The notes under the pieces: generated by a model
Seen by the model: only the letters and a program-made list of their open reading frames with translations
What the model was told of the DNA's origin: nothing
Databases searched by the model: none
Made by a program: the position numbers and the translations under genes
NCBI GenBank assembly: GCA_964408025.1
Contig: CAYOXX010000026.1
Location: forward strand, 1-35,506
Length of the DNA stretch: 35,506 bases
Origin: CAYOXX01 sp964408025
GTDB taxonomy: Bacteria > Acidobacteriota > DATKUA01
Direction: 5' to 3'
Shown: in pieces, positions 1 to 7,748 of the stretch
How the letters are laid out: every line of letters begins with the position of its first letter
How positions within the stretch are numbered: position 1 is the stretch's first letter

Positions 1-1728
1 GACCTGGACGTGGTATGTGCCGGCGGCCAGCTCCCTCTCGATGCTGAAGTTGCTGCCGGAGCCGCTGTCGTCGTCCTCCTCGAGCAGCAGGCAGTCGCCG
101 TCCAGCAGCGCCCCGAGGGTGTCGGTGTTGCCGCTCGTGTAGATGCGATAGGGGCCGGAAGCGGCGGCGACGAAACGGTAGTAGAGCGGAGCGGTGCCGC
201 GCACGCTGCCCGAGACCGGCGTCTCCACCGAGATGTTGATGGCGCCGGAGCAGTCGGTGCCGCGGAAGGCTGGCGGACCTTCCGCTTCGGAGTCCTCTGC
301 GGGGATCTCGGCAGGGATTTCCCCCGCGGTCGCCGCGCCGGGCTGGAACTCCCGCTCGAACCCGTAGAGCCTGCTCAGTTCTCTCCAGGTAAGCCCGAAA
401 CCGATGGCGACAGTCCTCTCTTGGCGCGATACCGTCACGTTCCCGGCCATGCGGCCGACATCGGAGGGGGCAGGCGCGTCGTCCCCGATCTCGAGGAAGT
501 GTCCGAGGACATCGGCGCCGAAGCGCAGGACTATCCACTCCATCTCCTGCTCGAGGAAAGATGCCAGCGCGGCGGCCGCTTCCTCCTCGCCGAGGAGGAC
601 CTTGATCTCCACCCCTATCCGCAGGTTCTCGCGCCAGTAGACCGAGTAGGCTAGGGCCTGCATGGAGGCGACCGCGCTCAGTGCGCTCTCGGCATCCGGC
701 CATTCGGAGGCGAGGAGAAGCCGCAGCGCTGCCCGCGTCTCGTCGATCTGGCTGCCCCAGAGGACGAGGAACTCGGTGGCGTCGGTGTCGGCCAGCGCGA
801 GCGCGGCTCCGAACGCTTCGTCGTCGTTGAGCCCCCGCCCCCGCTCGTCCCCGTCTTCCGTGACGCCGATGGCCGCTACGATGGTCTCGCTGCGGCCGAT
901 CAGCACGCCGTCGGCGGCCAGCAGGAAGGCGTTGCCCTCCGCATCGGCCCGATAGCTTTGGTCCGCCTCAGACGCCTCGGCCATCTCGCCCCAGCCGAGG
1001 CGCTCGGAGCAGTAATCGAGCAGGTCGCTCTCGTCGACGCGCCCCTGGTGGTAGACCAGGTTTTCCTCTTCGGACTGCGAGACGAGGTAGAGCGCGAGCC
1101 GGTAGCGGTCGAGCCTGGTCCCGATGCCGGCCGCCACCGCGTCGTCTGCCGCCCTGGCTCCGGCCAAAGCGGCGACCTCTTCGCTCAGCCTGCGGTAGAG
1201 GGGCGAGAAGTATTTATCCGCCGGGCTGTAGGCGCGCATCAGGTTGTAGTCGCCCGCCGGGATCAGGCCCAGCACCTCGAGGCTGCGCTCGCCCGCCGCG
1301 TCCCGCCTTCCTCGGCCGGCCGCGCGCGGCTCGCTGGCGGGCTCCAGTAGCAGTCGAATGACGACGGCGCCCGCGACGACGACGGCGGCGAGCAGCAGAA
1401 TCACCAGCGCCACCAGCCAGGCGCGGATCCCGTCGCCGGCCGTCGTGGTCACCTCGGCCGGAGGAGCGGGACGCGCTCCGCCGGCGCTCCTCGGGCTCGG
1501 CCTCGCTTCAGGCGTTTCAGGCGAGCGCCTGCGCCAGGCTTTGCCGTCGAAATATACCCAGTTGCCCGAGCCGGGGTCGACGTTCCACCAGCAACCGGGA
1601 TTCTCGCTGTCGGGGATGGCCGCCTCCCCTAGGATCCGGAGAAACTCTTCTCTGCTCAGAGATCCCGCGTCGCACGCCGCACGCAGCTCGCGGTATCTGC
1701 TCATCAGTTCTCGGAGTTCGTCGTCCAT
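1..1728 (-). CDS. Membrane-anchored PPC-domain protein (C-terminus cut by window edge)
   Basis: The frame is open from an ATG at 1728 to the first base of the window (576 codons, no stop), so the C-terminus lies outside. AGGTG sits just upstream of the ATG. Residues 1-65 are a soluble N-terminus with a Trp-rich stretch (CWWNVDPGSGNWVYFDGKAW). A Pro/Arg/Ala linker follows, then one strong transmembrane segment at about 102-128. The remainder should be outside the cytoplasm. Its middle part (about 135-480) is alpha/beta-looking and unrecognised. From about 490 it resembles a PPC (pre-peptidase C-terminal) beta module: YYRF, YTSG, D-G-D-C, a run of Asp, then AAGTYHVQV near the edge. The next gene upstream (1827-3398) carries two copies of the same module, so the two may act together at the cell surface. 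No protease or other catalytic motif is visible. Function unknown. Confidence 0.8.
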   Translation of the reverse strand, partial: MDDELRELMSRYRELRAACDAGSLSREEFLRILGEAAIPDSENPGCWWNVDPGSGNWVYFDGKAWRRRSPETPEARPSPRSAGGARPAPPAEVTTTAGDGIRAWLVALVILLLAAVVVAGAVVIRLLLEPASEPRAAGRGRRDAAGERSLEVLGLIPAGDYNLMRAYSPADKYFSPLYRRLSEEVAALAGARAADDAVAAGIGTRLDRYRLALYLVSQSEEENLVYHQGRVDESDLLDYCSERLGWGEMAEASEADQSYRADAEGNAFLLAADGVLIGRSETIVAAIGVTEDGDERGRGLNDDEAFGAALALADTDATEFLVLWGSQIDETRAALRLLLASEWPDAESALSAVASMQALAYSVYWRENLRIGVEIKVLLGEEEAAAALASFLEQEMEWIVLRFGADVLGHFLEIGDDAPAPSDVGRMAGNVTVSRQERTVAIGFGLTWRELSRLYGFEREFQPGAATAGEIPAEIPAEDSEAEGPPAFRGTDCSGAINISVETPVSGSVRGTAPLYYRFVAAASGPYRIYTSGNTDTLGALLDGDCLLLEEDDDSGSGSNFSIERELAAGTYHVQV

Positions 1729-1826
1729 GCTACACCTGCCCGGGCGAAGCAATACATGGCGGCGTCGAACGCCCACCGGCACCGCTGGCTGCTACGATCC
1801 GGAACGTCTTAGCGGCAACCTAGCTA

Positions 1827-3398
1827 TTAGATCTCAGAAAAACTGAGCGAGAACGTGCCGCTGGCGCCGCCGCTGTAGGCCCTCACGGCGACGTAGTATG
1901 TGCCGGGCTGCAGGAATTGCTCGATTCGGAAGTTGAATCCCTCGCCGCCGTCGTCGTTGTTGGCCAGCTCGTTGCAGTTGCCGTCAAAGAGCCTGCCGAC
2001 GACGTCCAACTGGCCGGAGGTTTCGAAGCAGTACGTACCTGCGCGGGCGATCTCGACGCGGTAGTAGATCTCCTGCGAAGCCCCACCCAGGTTTCCCGAG
2101 ACCTCGCGGTTGATGTCCAGCGTCTGCCGGGCGCCGGCGCAGTCGCCGCCGCCGGCGGCAGCGGATTCCCCGGAGAGTTCCTCGACGGTGAGCGTGTATG
2201 GGCCGGTCGAGCCGCTGCTGTAGCCTCTTACCGACACGTAGTAGGTGCCCGGGGCCAGGCCGCGTTGGATCCTGAAGTTCGCGTTGTCGCCGCTGTCGTC
2301 GTCGCTGTCGAGCTGCTGGCAGTCGCTGTCGAGCAGCGTACCAACTGTGTCTACGGAACCGCTGGTATAGACGACGTAGGTAGCGGCGCGGGAAATCGCA
2401 AATCTGTAATATTCAACAGCAGTGCCGCGGGCGTTGCCGCCGACGACCTGGCCGAGGGAGATTTGCTGCGCGTCTGAGCAGTTGGCTTCTGCTTCTTCGG
2501 GTTCCGGGGCACTAACAACACCCATATCCGCGATTCTCCACTCGCCATCGGTTGGCTGCAGGACCATTGCCTGATCCCACTCGTTGCCATCGGCATAAGT
2601 GGCTCGAAAATTCACCGTAATACTTTGTCCTTGCTCATTCGTGGCTACACTTATGATGGAGAAGGAAGTCTGTGACGATTGCTGACGGAATCTCTCGAAT
2701 TCTTCGGGATTTTCTTGAACTCTCTGTCGCCATTCCTGAAATTCTGCAAGTGCGGTACCGGTGAGAAGTCCTTCAACCCGATCGAGATCGGTAAGCCTCA
2801 CGGCTGCAAAGAATCTCTCTGCAGTATTCCGAGCCTGCTGCTCGGCCGCGCCGCCGACTGGAACAAGGCCTGGAGTCGGGATCTCCGCCCTCTCCTCGCG
2901 GCCAGCCTGCTGCTCTTCTTCGCCTTCTTCGTCCTCTTCAACGTAGATTTCCAGCTCACCGAGCTCTAAAACCAGCCACTCGTCGTCCTCCAGCTCCAGC
3001 TCCACCTCCTGCTCGAACTGCCGGCCGCCAACGGTCAGGATCACAGTCGCCTCGGCCTCGTCGCCGTCGACCTCGATCTCTTCGACCTCCGCCTCGGCGC
3101 CGCGGTAGCGGGCCCAGAACTCCTCGAGGGTTCCGTTCTCCTCTCGCTCCTCGATCTCGTCGGCCAGGTCGCCGCCGATCAGATCCTGGAGGTCGTCAAG
3201 GTCGGCTTCTGCCGCGGTCTCGTAGAAGTCATCGAGCGCGTCCTCTACATCGCCCGAGACGTCTTCAGTGGGCGCGGGCCCGCACCCCACCGGCAGGAGT
3301 ATCAGTGCTCCGATGCCGGTGATCAGAGCGGCCGCAAATGCGATGCCGGCCGGCTGCAGTCCGCGGTGCCGGGTTGGTTCGGTTTCGATTTTTCTCAT
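1827..3398 (-). CDS. Lipoprotein with two NTF2-like regions and two C-terminal PPC domains
   Basis: 523 residues. The N-terminal hydrophobic segment (about 16-38) ends in LPVGC, a plausible lipobox with the lipidated Cys at 39. Two similar alpha+beta regions follow, at about 48-150 and 183-295. Each has a helix-rich start, then strands containing EWLVLE or EWRIAD, as in NTF2-like/DUF4878-type folds. A very acidic linker (EEDEEGEEE) separates them. Two PPC-like beta modules occupy about 305-405 and 417-523. Each has a Cys near its start, YYRF or YYRV, a D-C pair, an Asp/Gly-rich turn, and PGTYYVSVR or PGTYYVAVR. The ATG at 3398 is preceded by AGGAG. It lies 98 bp upstream of the PPC membrane protein on the same strand, probably in one transcription unit. 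No enzyme motif is seen. An adhesive or structural surface role is inference. Confidence 0.8.
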   Translation of the reverse strand: MRKIETEPTRHRGLQPAGIAFAAALITGIGALILLPVGCGPAPTEDVSGDVEDALDDFYETAAEADLDDLQDLIGGDLADEIEEREENGTLEEFWARYRGAEAEVEEIEVDGDEAEATVILTVGGRQFEQEVELELEDDEWLVLELGELEIYVEEDEEGEEEQQAGREERAEIPTPGLVPVGGAAEQQARNTAERFFAAVRLTDLDRVEGLLTGTALAEFQEWRQRVQENPEEFERFRQQSSQTSFSIISVATNEQGQSITVNFRATYADGNEWDQAMVLQPTDGEWRIADMGVVSAPEPEEAEANCSDAQQISLGQVVGGNARGTAVEYYRFAISRAATYVVYTSGSVDTVGTLLDSDCQQLDSDDDSGDNANFRIQRGLAPGTYYVSVRGYSSGSTGPYTLTVEELSGESAAAGGGDCAGARQTLDINREVSGNLGGASQEIYYRVEIARAGTYCFETSGQLDVVGRLFDGNCNELANNDDGGEGFNFRIEQFLQPGTYYVAVRAYSGGASGTFSLSFSEI

Positions 3399-3591
3399 TT
3401 GGCCTCTCCTGTTTGCTCTTCGCTATTGACTCACGTTTCCGACCGTTTTGGCAACCTGGGAAAGCGCCAGGGATCTGAAACGCTCGCCGGGAGCCACTCC
3501 TATCCTCCTCCGCGCCCCATCAAGGCGCGCGAAATTTCTCAGCGTCTGCAGAGCATTACCAGCTCGATTTGCTAGGGCTTCCAGCCCGAAT

Positions 3592-3611
3592 CGGCCGTCC
3601 TCAGACGGCCG
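3592..3611 (-). terminator. Hairpin after mlaD
   Basis: A perfect 8-bp stem (CGGCCGTC/GACGGCCG) with a 4-nt loop begins 4 bp beyond the mlaD stop codon. A second small hairpin (GGGCT-TCC-AGCCC) lies at 3575-3587. Neither is followed by a clear U-run on the minus strand, so intrinsic termination is only probable. The position fits the end of the dnaB-alr-mla operon. Confidence 0.45.
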
Positions 3612-3614
3612 GAG

Positions 3615-5006
3615 TCAGAAGCGGTAGCCGCCGCCAAAGAAGAGCTGCCCGCGGCGCCGGTCGACCGGGTCGTCGTAGCCGATGGTCAGGAAGAGCCCCT
3701 GCCAGAGGCGCAGGTGGCTGGCGAGCGAGATGTGCGGCCCCCTTTCCCGCCCGAAGTTGTAGCCCTCGAGTGTGAAGAAGAGGCGGTTTTCATCGCTCCC
3801 CAGGTCGAGGGCGACGCCGGTCGAGCTCTCGATAAGGCCGAAGCGGATGGTGCCGCCGCGGAAGCGCCAGCCGTAGGTGGCAGAGAAGGTGAACTCGTCG
3901 CTGAGGCTGATCAGGCCCCCCTCCTCGTCCCCGGGCAGCAGCACAGGAGGTTGGTTACGGATCTGGTCGTTGATCAGCACGAAGCTGAAGGAGTCCCTGC
4001 GGGTGAAGTTGATTGTGAGGCGGAAGTAGTTCTTGAAGTCCTCGCTGCGCGCGTAGTACTGGGAGCGGAAGCCGTAGTCGAGGCTGATCCGCGAGGGCCT
4101 GCTGAGGAAGCCCTCCAGGTCGCCGATCAGCGAGTCGGCCCGCTGCAGCACGTCCTGGGCCTGCTCGACCGTGTCGGGCTCGTTGAGCAGCATCGAGACG
4201 GCGCCCTCGCCCTCGTTAATCTTGTCGAGGATTTCCTGCAGTGTAACGGCGGCCCCGTCGAGCCTCTCGACCAGCTCGCGCGCCCGGCCAAGGGTTTCGT
4301 CTACGTCGCCACCGCGCTCCTCGAATATCTGCCGCAGGTTGGACGTCAGCACGTGCAGGTCTTCTATGACGGTCGGCAGCCTGTCGCGCATCGAGACGGC
4401 CAGCAGCTCGAGCGAGTCCACTGAGCGCTTCAACTGCAGCCGGTTCTCTCGCACGAGCTGATCGAGCTGCTCGGAGAAGGCAAGCAGGTGCTCCATGGTC
4501 TCTTGGATCCGCTCGCTGCCGCCCTCGAAGCCGAGGAAGTCGCGGATCGAGCGGGTGACGTCGGTGACGTCCTCGCCGATGCCGCTCAGGACGCTGACCA
4601 GCTGGTCCAGCGTGACCGGGTTCTGGGTGCCGACCTCGCCGACCTGGCGGGCGGAGGGGCCTTCGCCGTCGCCGGGTATGATCTCGACGATCGCCTGCCC
4701 CAGGAGGCCGATGGAGCTGATGCGCGCCTCCGAGTTGGCGGGGAAATCGACTTCGCCGCGGATCGCCATCACCACCCTGGCGCGCTGCCCCTCGAGGCCG
4801 ATCTCCAGGACCTCTCCGATCTTGACGCCGCTAAGGACCACCTCGGCCCCCACGTTGAGGCCGACGACGTTGCTGAACAGCGCCACCACCCGGTAGGTCT
4901 GCTGTTGATCGCCGAAGAACGGCCACTCGCCCATGCTGATCATGATGTAGGCGAGTATCGCCAGCCCGACGATCACGAACACCCCCACGCGCAGTTCCGT
5001 TTTCAT
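3615..5006 (-). CDS. mlaD: MCE/MlaD-family lipid-transport protein with beta-rich C-terminal domain
   Basis: 463 residues. An N-terminal membrane anchor (about 7-25) is followed by one MCE domain (about 36-115: YRVVALFSNVVGLNVGAEV, GVKIGEV, ISSIGLLGQAIVEI). A long amphipathic helical stretch runs from about 130 to 300 and includes the family-typical INEGEG...LLNEPDTV. In the Mla pathway, MlaD-type proteins form a periplasmic ring that binds phospholipid for the MlaFE ABC transporter. That transporter is encoded immediately upstream (gap 9 bp to mlaF). The oddity is residues 306-463: about 8-10 short strands with alternating hydrophobic residues (ISLDYGFR, YFRLTINF, FSFVLIND, EFTFSATYGWRF, GQLFFGGGYRF), ending in Phe. 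This looks like an outer-membrane beta-barrel signature and is absent from E. coli MlaD, which has about 180 residues. The symbol reflects family and context; the exact cargo is unknown. Confidence 0.9.
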   Translation of the reverse strand: MKTELRVGVFVIVGLAILAYIMISMGEWPFFGDQQQTYRVVALFSNVVGLNVGAEVVLSGVKIGEVLEIGLEGQRARVVMAIRGEVDFPANSEARISSIGLLGQAIVEIIPGDGEGPSARQVGEVGTQNPVTLDQLVSVLSGIGEDVTDVTRSIRDFLGFEGGSERIQETMEHLLAFSEQLDQLVRENRLQLKRSVDSLELLAVSMRDRLPTVIEDLHVLTSNLRQIFEERGGDVDETLGRARELVERLDGAAVTLQEILDKINEGEGAVSMLLNEPDTVEQAQDVLQRADSLIGDLEGFLSRPSRISLDYGFRSQYYARSEDFKNYFRLTINFTRRDSFSFVLINDQIRNQPPVLLPGDEEGGLISLSDEFTFSATYGWRFRGGTIRFGLIESSTGVALDLGSDENRLFFTLEGYNFGRERGPHISLASHLRLWQGLFLTIGYDDPVDRRRGQLFFGGGYRF

Positions 5007-5015
5007 GTCGGCTTC

Positions 5016-5765
5016 CTAATGCGCCACCTTGATCGGCCCCTCGGCGCTACCGGTGACGAACTGGCGGACATAAGGGTTCTCCGAGGACATGATCTCCTCG
5101 GGCGTCCCAGACTCGATGATCCTGCCATCGTACAGCATCGCGATGCGATCGGCAATCTTGCGGGCGCTGGCCAGATCGTGCGTGATGGTGACGCTGGTGA
5201 CGCTGAGCTTCTCGTTCAGGTCGCAGATCAGGCTATTGATCACGTCGGCCATGATCGGGTCCAGCCCGGTGGTTGGCTCGTCGTAGAGGATAATCAGCGG
5301 CTCGTAGGCGATCGCCCGCGCCAGCGCCACCCGCTTGCGCATGCCGCCGGAGAGATCAACGGGCCAGAGGTTCTCGGTGTCGGGCATCCCGACCATGCGC
5401 AGGTAGTGGGCGACGCGCTCTCGCACCTCCGTGCGCCGGATGTTGGTGTGCTCCCTCAGCGCGAAGGCGACGTTATCGCCCACCGACATCGAGTCGAAGA
5501 GAGCCCCGTACTGGAAGAGCATGCCGACGCGCTGGCGTATCTTGTTCAGCTGCCGCTCCGGAAGGTGGCTGATCTCCTCGTTGTCGATGAGCACGCGCCC
5601 GCTGTCGGGCCGCAGGAGCCCGATGATGAGCTTGATCAGCACCGTCTTGCCTGAGCCGCTACCGCCGATGACCACCAACGACTCGCCCCGCGGCACCTCG
5701 AGGTCCAGGCCTTCGAGCACCCGGTTGTTCCCGAAGGCTTTATGAATGTTCTCCAGCTTGATCAC
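5016..5765 (-). CDS. mlaF: MCE-type ABC transporter ATP-binding protein (MlaF)
   Basis: 249 residues, the usual length for MlaF/TTG2A ATPases. Visible motifs are Walker A GGSGSGKT (34-41), signature LSGGMRKRVALARA, Walker B LIILYDEPTTGLDP and the switch His in ITHDL. The LSGGM(R/K)KRV form of the signature and YDEPTTGLDP are characteristic of the Mla/MCE branch rather than general importers. It hydrolyses ATP on the cytoplasmic face to power lipid movement through MlaE and the MCE ring. The gene lies between mlaE (16-bp gap) and mlaD (9-bp gap) on the same strand, so co-translation is likely. Confidence 0.95.
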   Translation of the reverse strand: MIKLENIHKAFGNNRVLEGLDLEVPRGESLVVIGGSGSGKTVLIKLIIGLLRPDSGRVLIDNEEISHLPERQLNKIRQRVGMLFQYGALFDSMSVGDNVAFALREHTNIRRTEVRERVAHYLRMVGMPDTENLWPVDLSGGMRKRVALARAIAYEPLIILYDEPTTGLDPIMADVINSLICDLNEKLSVTSVTITHDLASARKIADRIAMLYDGRIIESGTPEEIMSSENPYVRQFVTGSAEGPIKVAH

Positions 5766-5781
5766 TTCCGCCCCTCGCCCT

Positions 5782-6567
5782 TCAGCCCCACTGCAGCAGC
5801 CTGGTGAGGAAGAAATCGGAGATCAGGATGGCCATCGAAGAGACGACCACGCTCTTGGTTGTCGCCTGGCCGACCCCCTCGGCGCCACGGCCGCAGGTGA
5901 AGCCGTAGTGGCAGCTTATCAGGGCGATGAAGAAGCCGAAGAAGGTCGACTTCATCAGCCCACCGAAGACGTCCGAGGGGATGAGCGTATTCCAGGTCGA
6001 GATCATGTAGGCCTGACCGTTGAGCCCCATCATGCCGACGCTGACCAGATAGCCGCCCATGATGCCGATGATGTCGGCGAAGGCCGTCAGCAGTGGTAGC
6101 ATCAGCGTCGCCGCCAGCAGGCGGGGCACCACTAAATACTTCACCGGATTGGTGGCCAGCGTCTCGAGTGCGTCTATCTGCTCGGTCACCCGCATGGTGC
6201 CGATCTCCGCCGCCATCGCGGCACCGGCCCGGCCGGCGACCATCAGGGCCGTGATCACCGGCGCCATCTCGCGCGTGATCGCCAGCGCGACCACCGGCGC
6301 AGTGAGGTCGACGGCACCGAAGCGCGCGAAGCCGTTGTAGCTGTGCAGGGCGAATACCATGCCCACAAAGGCGGAGCTGATAAAGATAACGGGCATCGAT
6401 TTGAAGCCTATCATCTCGCACTGCCTGGCGAGTATCCGCAGGTGGAACGGCGGCCGGAAGACCAAGTAGCTGGCCCTGATCCAGAGGATCGCCGCGGCCC
6501 CGACGTTGTCGAAGAACCCGATCACCGTGGCGCCGACGGCCCGCAGGAAATTGGGTATCGCCTTCAT
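5782..6567 (-). CDS. mlaE: MCE-type ABC transporter permease (MlaE)
   Basis: 261 residues, matching the MlaE/YrbE permease family. It is multi-pass with the family hallmarks FVGMVFALHSYNGFARFGA, ALAITREMAPVITALMVAGR, GAAMAAEIGTMRVTEQIDAL and ATNPVKYLVVPRLLA. It forms the inner-membrane dimer that passes phospholipid between the bilayer and the MCE ring. The start overlaps the alr stop by 4 bases (ATGA), and mlaF follows after 16 bp. No MlaB (STAS) or MlaC (periplasmic carrier) gene is found in this cluster. Such minimal E-F-D sets are common outside the Gammaproteobacteria, and the extended MCE protein here might do the carrier's job (inference). Confidence 0.95.
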   Translation of the reverse strand: MKAIPNFLRAVGATVIGFFDNVGAAAILWIRASYLVFRPPFHLRILARQCEMIGFKSMPVIFISSAFVGMVFALHSYNGFARFGAVDLTAPVVALAITREMAPVITALMVAGRAGAAMAAEIGTMRVTEQIDALETLATNPVKYLVVPRLLAATLMLPLLTAFADIIGIMGGYLVSVGMMGLNGQAYMISTWNTLIPSDVFGGLMKSTFFGFFIALISCHYGFTCGRGAEGVGQATTKSVVVSSMAILISDFFLTRLLQWG

Positions 6568-7745
6568 CTGCGTTCCAGCCTCGAGACGATGGAAACAACC
6601 TTCTCACCCTCGGTCGCCGCCCTCGGCACGCGGCAGCCGACGCCGCAGAGCACCTCCCAGGGGATGGTGCCGGCCCTCTCGGCCACCTCCCAGGCTCCGA
6701 TCTCCTCGCCGCCGTCTCGCCCGATCAGTGTGGCCAGGTCGCCAACCTCGGCCCGCGGCAGGTCGCTGACGTCGGCGACCAGCAGGTCCATGCTCACGCG
6801 GCCGACTATCGGTGCCCTGCGGCCGCGGATGAGCACGTCGCCGTTGTTGCTCAGCAGGCGGCTGACCCCGTCGCCGTAGCCGACCGGCAGCACCGCCATG
6901 CGGCTTTCCCGCCGCGCCTCGAAGGTGCCGGAATAGCCGAACCTCGAGCCCGGCGGGTAGGCGGCGACCTGGGCGACTCGGGTGCGCAGCGAGGCTACCG
7001 GTCGGAAGCCGCCGCCCGGTCCCTGGCCCTCGGGAGTCGGTTCGATGCCGTAGAGCAGGAGCCCGGGGCGGACAAGGGTGAGCAGGGTTTCGGGGAAGTT
7101 GAGGATGGCGCCGCTGTTGGCGGCGTGGCGCAGCGGCGGGCGGAAGCCGCAACGCTCGAGGCTCTCGATGGCCCCCACGAACCGCTCCAGCTGCCGCCCG
7201 GTGCGCGGGCTCCCGGCGTCGTCGGCGGAGGAGAAGGTGGTGTAGACGCCGACCAGCTCGAGGCCGGCGCCGCGCGCCTCCCGGCACCAGGCCGGCACCT
7301 CGGCGGCTGCGATGCCGAGGCGCCCCATGCCGGTGTCGATCTTCAGGTGCACCCTGAGCGGCCGGCCCGTGTCGGCGGCGGCCCGCGAGACCGCCGGCAG
7401 GATGTCGCGGTTGTGGATGCTGATCTCGATATCGTCTGCGGCCGCAGCGCGCACTGCGCCCTCGCCCCAGACGGCGCCCAGCAGCACGATGGGGCTACCG
7501 ATGCCGGCGGCGCGCAGCTCGCTCCCCTCCTCGACCATGGCCACGCCGAAGTAGTCGCAACCCAGCTTCTCCAGCCGCCGGGCCACGGTCGCGGCGCCGT
7601 GGCCGTAGGCGTCGGCCTTGACTATGGCGCAGATCTTGATGCCCGGACCTGTCCGCTCGCGCAGGGCGCGGAAATTGTGGTCGAGAGCGGTCAGGTCGAC
7701 CTGGAGCCAGGTGGGTCGCAACCCCAGATCAGCGAAGGTCGGCAC
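6564..7745 (-). CDS. alr: Alanine racemase
   Basis: 393 residues, a typical length. A PLP enzyme that interconverts L- and D-alanine for peptidoglycan. The PLP lysine is K43 in IVKADAYGHG. The second catalytic residue, Tyr, is Y271 in FGYSGTF. Family motifs HLKIDTGMGRLG, HAANSGAIL, RPGLLLYGI, LPVGYGDG and GRVSMDLL are all present. The protein should be cytoplasmic. It starts 3 bp after the dnaB stop and overlaps mlaE by 4 bp, so it lies inside the dnaB-mla operon. This ties a cell-wall precursor enzyme to the replicative helicase and a lipid transporter. All expected residues are intact. Confidence 0.96.
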   Translation of the reverse strand: MPTFADLGLRPTWLQVDLTALDHNFRALRERTGPGIKICAIVKADAYGHGAATVARRLEKLGCDYFGVAMVEEGSELRAAGIGSPIVLLGAVWGEGAVRAAAADDIEISIHNRDILPAVSRAAADTGRPLRVHLKIDTGMGRLGIAAAEVPAWCREARGAGLELVGVYTTFSSADDAGSPRTGRQLERFVGAIESLERCGFRPPLRHAANSGAILNFPETLLTLVRPGLLLYGIEPTPEGQGPGGGFRPVASLRTRVAQVAAYPPGSRFGYSGTFEARRESRMAVLPVGYGDGVSRLLSNNGDVLIRGRRAPIVGRVSMDLLVADVSDLPRAEVGDLATLIGRDGGEEIGAWEVAERAGTIPWEVLCGVGCRVPRAATEGEKVVSIVSRLERR

Positions 7746-7748
7746 CCG

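Noticed and set aside
3511..3529. CGCGCC...GGCGCG hairpin upstream of the PPC lipoprotein gene
   Set aside because: Short, GC-only and without a U-tract or clear position relative to a promoter.
5762..6607. A 281-codon minus-strand ORF overlapping mlaE in another frame
   Set aside because: Low-complexity Arg/Gly/Asp-rich translation; mlaE in the neighbouring frame has all family motifs.
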